Positions 58,552-64,000 of a stretch of 64,000 bases of DNA are shown one piece after another. Every line of letters starts with the position of its first letter. Within the stretch, counting starts at the first letter, position 1. Below the pieces are notes generated by a model. The model did no database searches. It was not told where the DNA came from and saw only the letters and a list, made by a program, of their open reading frames with translations. Made by a program: the position numbers and the translations under genes. This DNA is from Pogostemon cablin (Eukaryota; Streptophyta; Magnoliopsida; Lamiales; Lamiaceae). Where the stretch lies: the NCBI GenBank assembly GCA_023678885.1, contig CM042985.1:16532465-16596464 (forward strand), in the 5' to 3' direction.

Positions 58552-58860
58552 TGCACACTACTGTTCATTTAGTAAAATTTTGTATCAATTATATCATAAG
58601 CACATATATTCAATTGTACACCAGTGTGCATATATTAAGGAACACAAGAGTTAAAAAAGAATATTATTGTTCAATAATCTGTATGTAATCTTTGCGCACT
58701 ACTGTTCACTAGTACAAGATTCAAACTGTACACAAGTGTGCATACATTAAGAAACACATAAGAGTTAAAAAAGAATATTAGAGTTCAATAATCTTTACGT
58801 AATCTTTGCACACTACTATTCACTAGTATTCAAATGTACACCAATGTGCATATAATAGAA
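58552..58860. repeat. Tandem repeat, two and a half units of ~115-140 bp
   Basis: Units begin GCACACTACTGTTCA or a variant at about 58552, 58694 and 58808, and include GTACACCAGTGTGCATA and AGAGTTAAAAAAGAATATTA. Confidence 0.8.
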
Positions 58861-58999
58861 ATAATTAATAAAATATTCACATTTATGTGCATTAAATTCA
58901 AAGTAATGTCAAAGCTTGCAAAGAAAGGATCGTGTCAAAATTGGCGAGAAATTTAAGGAGAAATTTTAGAAATAATTATAACATTATCTTGAAAAATAC

Positions 59000-59234
59000 T
59001 TGTGTGAGACCGTCTCACGTAAGGGCTTACGTGAGACGGTCAGAAAGTGATAACTTTTATGAAGGAAAGTGATAAAAAATTTATGAAAAGTGATAATGCT
59101 CTTTCATGAATAAATTATAGTATAAATAAAAAGTGATAACATTTTATAGTGAAAGTGATAATGATTTATAACGAAAGTGATAATTATTTTAAAAAGTAAA
59201 AAAATGGTCTCACGTGAGACGGTCTCACGCAAGA
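59000..59234. mobile_element. MITE with GTGAGACCGTCTCACG terminal inverted repeats
   Basis: Ends ACTTGTGTGAGACCGTCTCA and the near-complement of the same (23-24 bp). Inside, GAAAGTGATAA or a close form recurs six times. Non-coding. The ends themselves are palindromic (GAGACCGTCTC). Confidence 0.78.
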
Positions 59235-59735
59235 CCTACCCTTCGAGTAATGGAATATATGATTTTGTATTTGTGAGTAATAATCTATAGCGAATGTATG
59301 GATTAGTAATATGTGGATTTGGATCTTCTATGACGCTTTTGTGTGACATTTCTTGTGTCACTCCATTAAATGAGTGACACGTAGGAAAGATGAGAGATAT
59401 TATACCCTAACCAATAAACCCTTAGGGGTAAGGATTTATTCAACTTGCCATGTGTCATCCTATTAAGAGATGTTATAAGATATGTCACACCAAAGTGTCA
59501 AATGACATTCCGCGCCCATTTATTGACCCAAAAATTAATGAGGTTGGCAGCCCTGTCTTTCAATTTTTTTTAATTTTAATCATTTTTAATATTTTTCCTT
59601 ATTCGCAATTAATTAGTGAAAAATGAAAATTAGTTTGTATACAAAGTAACAGCGGGCTTGTGAGTTATGAAGAATAAATTTATTTATTTAATTTGTATGC
59701 TTAATATAAAAAGTCAAATTTATTTAATTTATTTA
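59235..59735. other. Spacer with a possible small inverted-repeat element
   Basis: At 59340-59500, TGTGTGACATTTCTTGTGTCAC is mirrored loosely by ATGTCACACCAAAGTGTCAAAT. Boundaries are unclear. Nothing else recognised. Confidence 0.35.
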
Positions 59736-60011
59736 GAGTGAGGCTTGTGTGCGGCGGGGCGTACGCCATGCGCCTTTAGAATTTAGTATTATGGATAAGG
59801 GTATATTATTTTGTTTTAAAAAATATATACTTTAATTAATAAAGGTACACCATTTTGTTATAAATGGTATACACTTTTCATTATATTTTTTATTTTTCTT
59901 CAGAAAATAAAGGGTACACGTTTTTATACTAAAGAGTATACAATTTAACACAAAATTCTAAAGACACACAGAATGTGCTTTCGTGTGCCCGGTCACACAC
60001 AAATTTTTGCC
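59736..60011 (-). mobile_element. MULE-type MITE, copy B (opposite orientation to copy A)
   Basis: It begins GAGTGAGGCTTGTGTGCGGC and ends CACACACAAATTTTTGCC, the two end types of copy A in reverse. It shares the interior TATACTAAAGAGTATACAAT and AAAATAAAGGGTACAC words. The flanking 9-mers are only loosely alike. Confidence 0.75.
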
Positions 60012-60485
60012 ATTTTTATGACTTTTTACACATTATTATAATATGATAATTGTAAATAAACCAATAAAACAATTTTTTTACCAGCTATTAAAAATTCAAA
60101 TCTACTCTTAAAATGTTATCACTTTTCATTTGTACTATAAATTATTCATGAAATAGTTCACAACATTGTTATCACTTTTTATTAATTGAATATTACTTTT
60201 CATTATAAAAATTATCATATTTTATAAATTTATAATATTAAAAAATTAAAGGAATAACAAAATTTAAAATAATAAAAAATATAAATTAAATTAGAAATAA
60301 TTTTAAAATATAAATATATATACACATATGACTAATTAATTTTTTTCCATAATCAATTTTTTAATTTTATAATTTCGTAGCAACCAAACAAGGCCATTAT
60401 AAAATATTTACACACAATTAATTTTCTATAATTAAAATTTTAATTTTCTTATTTGATTACAATTAAATATGACCCTTAAAAATTA
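60012..60485. other. AT-rich spacer
   Basis: ATGTTATCACTTTTCAT-like words near 60110-60190 are the complement of the GTGATAA words in the MITE at 59000-59234, so part of this may be a decayed relative. No gene. Confidence 0.4.
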
Positions 60486-60766
60486 CTCCCTCCGTCCCGA
60501 AAATTTTTTCACTTTTACTGTTTCACGTTGTTTAAGAAAAGTTGCACTTTTTGACTAATTTTATTGACTTTGGATAGTATTGTAATATTTTTAGGTAATA
60601 AAAAAGTATAAAGCAATGATATGCGTGTGAAAAAGGAATGACAAATTTGAAATTAAAGTAACTTTTGAAGTTGTTGGATAAAGTGATGCTTCTTTTTTGG
60701 GAGGTGAAAGATTTTGTGGAACAAACAAATGAGGAAAGTGAGAAAAGTACTATGAAACGGAGGGAG
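60486..60766. mobile_element. Stowaway MITE, complete
   Basis: Inverted ends CTCCCTCCGTCCCG and AACGGAGGGAG, about 281 bp, flanked by TA on both sides (60484-60485 and 60767-60768). Confidence 0.88.
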
Positions 60767-60987
60767 TATTTAATTGAGTTGATGTCTAAAATAAGTCAAC
60801 CAAATTGAAATTTTACCACATGTGGGGCCACTCTTAACTTCACCTTCAGTATATTTTTTTTTCCCTCACCCTATGCGGTTTGTTTTATTTAATTTTTTCA
60901 CAAAATTGAAATTTTACATCCCTGTTTTTTTTATTTATTTATTCCGTTTCTTTTCCCCTTATTTTTTTTGTTTTTAAATTTAATTTT

Positions 60988-61315
60988 AGGGGTATAATTA
61001 TAATTTCAATTTTGATTTAGAATATATTATATCTATAAGGTTTACTTATTATTTATTCGTAGGGTTTAGGATTAATTCTAAGGATATAATTGTAATTTCA
61101 CCTCTGTGGTTCAGGGTATATTTCATCCCTAGGGTTTAGGGTTTACAGTATAGTTATAATTTCACTCTTGTAGTTTAAGGTATATTTCACCCTTAGGGAT
61201 AGGGTATAATTGTAATTTCACCCTTATGGTTTAGGATGCAATTGTAATTTCACCCTTGTGCTTTAGGGTATATTTTATTTTTAGGGTTTAGGATTTAGGG
61301 TATAATAGTCATTTA
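60988..61315. repeat. Degenerate minisatellite with telomere-like TTTAGGG words
   Basis: Variants of GGTATAATTGTAATTTCACC followed by CTTATGGTTTAGGG recur about five times with a period near 40-48 bp. GGGTTTAGGGTTTA at about 61134-61147 matches the plant telomere repeat for two units. Confidence 0.7.
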
Positions 61316-61785
61316 AGTATAATAAATTAAAAAAAAACTACATTAATAAAGGAGAAAAAATTAATTAAGAAGGGTGGAGACTACATGTTCCACCAATTTA
61401 TTTGGTGGGACCAGTTCCATCAAAATTACACTCTTATATATATATGATATATGAATGAATATTATGTGCATTAATTTTGATATATATAATTAAATTATTT
61501 TATATGTATAAATACATTATTTCTTAATTACTAAGTATCACACGTGTTCTCGTAATAATAATAGTTTCGGGTGCCCAACGGGTTTAAGTATATTTTCATC
61601 AGTGATGTTGTCCCAAGTGTAGTAACATTTTGTATAACACTGACTATAATCAGAATATTAAACTTGAATAGGAGATTGCAAGTTTGTACAGTGGAAGACT
61701 TAACACACGAATTACTCAATCTTTCTACAAACTTATAAATAAGTTTGTAGTGACCTTTTGGAAAAACTATCACTAAATTGAAAAA
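61316..61785. other. Spacer
   Basis: AT-rich; the minus-strand 80-codon frame at 61531-61773 matches nothing recognised and may be interior of the LTR element whose LTR starts at 61786. Confidence 0.35.
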
Positions 61786-62348
61786 TGTGATAACAAAATC
61801 ATATTATAAGAGATGGAAACATTTCTTTCATTCTTCGAATACAAACACGGATATAAATCCTAAACAAGTTTCTAAATGGCAAAACTTAGTTTGTTAGATC
61901 AAAGTCCTACTTCAAGTATGCACCTCCACTGGCTGTGAAGAGTACACATAAAGCGAATGTAATAATACCATACATGTGATGTAGAACGAGATGTTACAAC
62001 ATTAGTTGAAAACACTACACTAAGAACGTATAGAATAAACTCTAAGTCCGACGACTCTCTATGTAGGAGCTCTTCAAGTTTTTCAACGCGCCAGGAATGA
62101 AGTCTGACAACTTCTATTTATAGACATGAATCATGTTGCAACCTTCTTCAATGACTTGTCCATTAGGAGATATAAAAATCACCCATGATAAAACTAATAA
62201 CCGCCCACTACTTTGGGTAGTTATATACACACTCTAGAATCTTTCAGACTTCTAGAATTTTCCAGATTGCTCTCCATGCTTATGTGTCCCATTTCAGTAC
62301 GGACAATTCTCAACTGCCACAACCTTGAAAGCAACATCAAGCACAACA
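61786..62348 (-). mobile_element. Probable LTR, minus strand
   Basis: On the minus strand it starts TGTTGTGCTTGATGTTGC and ends TTTTGTTATCACA, with TATAAATAG (62117-62125, minus strand) upstream of a long leader-like half. No partner LTR, primer site or coding region was found, so the boundaries are tentative. Confidence 0.4.
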
Positions 62349-62349
62349 C

Positions 62350-63736
62350 TATTGGATTGTATACTAAAAGTCTAGTTTTTTTGTATGAACAATCTTATAA
62401 CAATTAATTTGAAATGAGAATCATATGATCAAATGATTGCATCTTATAATTTATTTATATGTTCGATGCAATAGTCCACTTACTTTATGCTGTAGATAAT
62501 ATATTGTGCGACAACACGCGGAAGATCATATTATCGGTTTCCTTATAAAGTATAAACAGATGCTCACAACCGAGATAGACGGGGACTCTCTATCGAAATG
62601 GATGTAGTGTGGTTTGGTATTAGCTTGTCTTGGCTATAGAATCACATTAGTGCACTTGTGTGTATTGAGCAGGACCGCTTGAGAGCGTTCGACTTATACT
62701 GACTTATAGGAGAACTTGATCTCATTATTATGGAAGTTCGTGCTCTTAATCCCTATACAATAATCTCGACACGTAGGGTAGTATGTATTTCTTTGATTCA
62801 TCAATGAGTGAGATTTACATGTAATTAAATCAACAAACTCGGTGAGTTGGGAAGTAGTGTTGTCTCTATGGTGTGATGTTGATTGTAGAAGGAATCCATG
62901 TCCGTCATAGATTGATGATGTCCCCTTGAGGAGCTCATAAGGATTATCATGTAAACCCTGCAGGTGAAATTTATTCCGGCATGATAATGAGGTTGAGTGG
63001 TACTACTCTTGGATGGGATATTAATTAATTGAGTTTTCAGTAACTTAAATTAATTAATGGACATTGTATATCTTACACATGAGGAGACTAACGGGCTCAT
63101 AATAAGAAGGAGCCCAAAACGTAATTTTGAGATTGGAAAGGCAGTGCAGTAATAATATTTTAGTGGAATATATTATTATTATTGGACTTAAGTATAAGCT
63201 TTGGGCTAAGCTTGGATACTTAAGCCCAATGGAGGCCCAACCCAATTTCTCCTCCTGGTCCCTGCTGTAGCCCATGTATATAAGTCACCTCATCTTATCT
63301 GGAATCCTAATCTAATTTATTATTCACGTGTGATGAGGGTTGAAAGTAGATTGAGGAGGTCTCGTAGATCGTCGCCCACACGACATCGAGATCGGACTTG
63401 GGACATACGGCAGAAGATCAGAAGGTAGTTTGCTGCTGCTGTCCGCCACCTTACGAAATTTATATAAAATCATACAGTGATTAGAATTTGATGATCAACA
63501 TACTGACGGAAAAATGTTAAAGAGAGGATCGTCTGAGCACAAAGATCATTCTATTCCGACATCAGATGAAGAAGTTATGGCCATTCTCGTGGGACTGCAT
63601 AGTCTGCCAGTGAGAATCCTTCATCTTCTACATACCCTGGTGAACGGTAATCATTTCTATGATTTATTACTTCCGCTATGATAGAAATGCATGGTATCCT
63701 AACGGGTTACGTTAACCAAATGATTGAATACCAACA
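62350..63736 (+). mobile_element. 5' LTR of a third copia element, Copia-2 family
   Basis: It follows the Copia-2 LTR along its whole length with many substitutions and indels, and is longer at 1387 bp. It starts TATTGGATTG (TA instead of TG) and ends ATACCAACA. TATATAAG is at 63277-63284. The minus-strand frame at 63054-63275 is a shadow. Confidence 0.85.
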
Positions 63737-63738
63737 GT

Positions 63739-63750
63739 TGGTATCAGAGC
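63739..63750 (+). promoter_or_regulatory. Primer-binding site, initiator Met tRNA
   Basis: TGGTATCAGAGC, a perfect match to the complement of the plant initiator tRNA-Met 3' end, 2 bp after the LTR. Confidence 0.92.
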
Positions 63751-64000
63751 TTCGCTTTCGTGGTGATGCGTGACACGTTAGGCTAGGGTTTATGTGGTTA
63801 GTTCTTTGAAATTAGGATCACATGTTTAGGGTTTTGGTTTTACTGCTAAACCATGAATATCCCTATGTGATATATACCCTGTATCATACCTATTTTTTCG
63901 ATGGTTGAGTGTGAGAGGATTCGACGAAAACTGTTCGTCAATTTCACATGAACGGAAGAAAAAGAGGGCAAAAACAGGATTCAAGTTTTTGAGAGAAAAA
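63751..64000 (+). mobile_element. Leader of the third copia element, cut by the window end
   Basis: Non-coding sequence after the primer site; the element body lies beyond the window. Confidence 0.75.

Overview
This is nuclear DNA of a flowering plant, most likely a eudicot. It is AT-rich, has no intact host gene, and consists mainly of LTR retrotransposons of the Ty1/copia and Ty3/gypsy-Athila types, Stowaway and MULE-like MITEs, a Helitron end, and intron-containing relics of plant genes (CCoAOMT, F-box, allantoate deiminase, PP2C, RPA70-like). The Athila content and lack of working genes suggest a gene-poor, possibly pericentromeric region. No CRISPR array, operon, rRNA or tRNA gene was seen.

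Layout. 1-2629: 3' part of a decayed copia element (RT, RNase H, 3' LTR). 2630-5780: AT-rich spacer with one CCoAOMT exon fragment, two tandem repeats and the 3' end of a small copia element (LTR 5455-5677). 5783-21643: copia element on the minus strand (Copia-1), split by an Athila element on the plus strand (Athila-1, 6575-~17820). 21644-30141: AT-rich spacer with a Stowaway MITE, a 0.96-kb foldback element, an F-box pseudogene, a Helitron 3' terminus and an allantoate deiminase relic. 30142-49846: second copia element (Copia-2, plus strand, TSD CAAGG), itself split by a second Athila (Athila-2, 34980-46622, TSD GTGTG). 51296-53127: a 1.8-kb gag-only LTR element (minus strand, TSD CTCCC). 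53669-57180: PP2C and RPA70-like relics with MULE-type MITEs. 57391-61315: microsatellites, tandem repeats and MITEs. 61786-64000: two abutting copia LTRs, the second followed by a perfect initiator-Met primer site and running off the window.

Most notable is Athila-2. Its two outer LTRs point towards each other: a ~1.96-kb inverted repeat of LTR, primer site and leader. Both outer ends are U3 ends, yet the whole is bounded by a perfect 5-bp target duplication. This fits integration of an aberrant reverse-transcription product made by template switching near the ends. Other points of interest are three ~111-bp tandem repeats just upstream of the Athila LTR TATA box, a dense cluster of TGGGCY (site II) motifs in the Copia-2 leader, Copia-2's young LTRs around a dead coding region, and the gag-only element with a destroyed zinc knuckle.

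The elements form a nested stack: host relics were invaded by copia elements, and each of the two large copias later received a copy of the same Athila family. The two Athilas keep most of a gag-pol frame; neither has a recognisable env frame.
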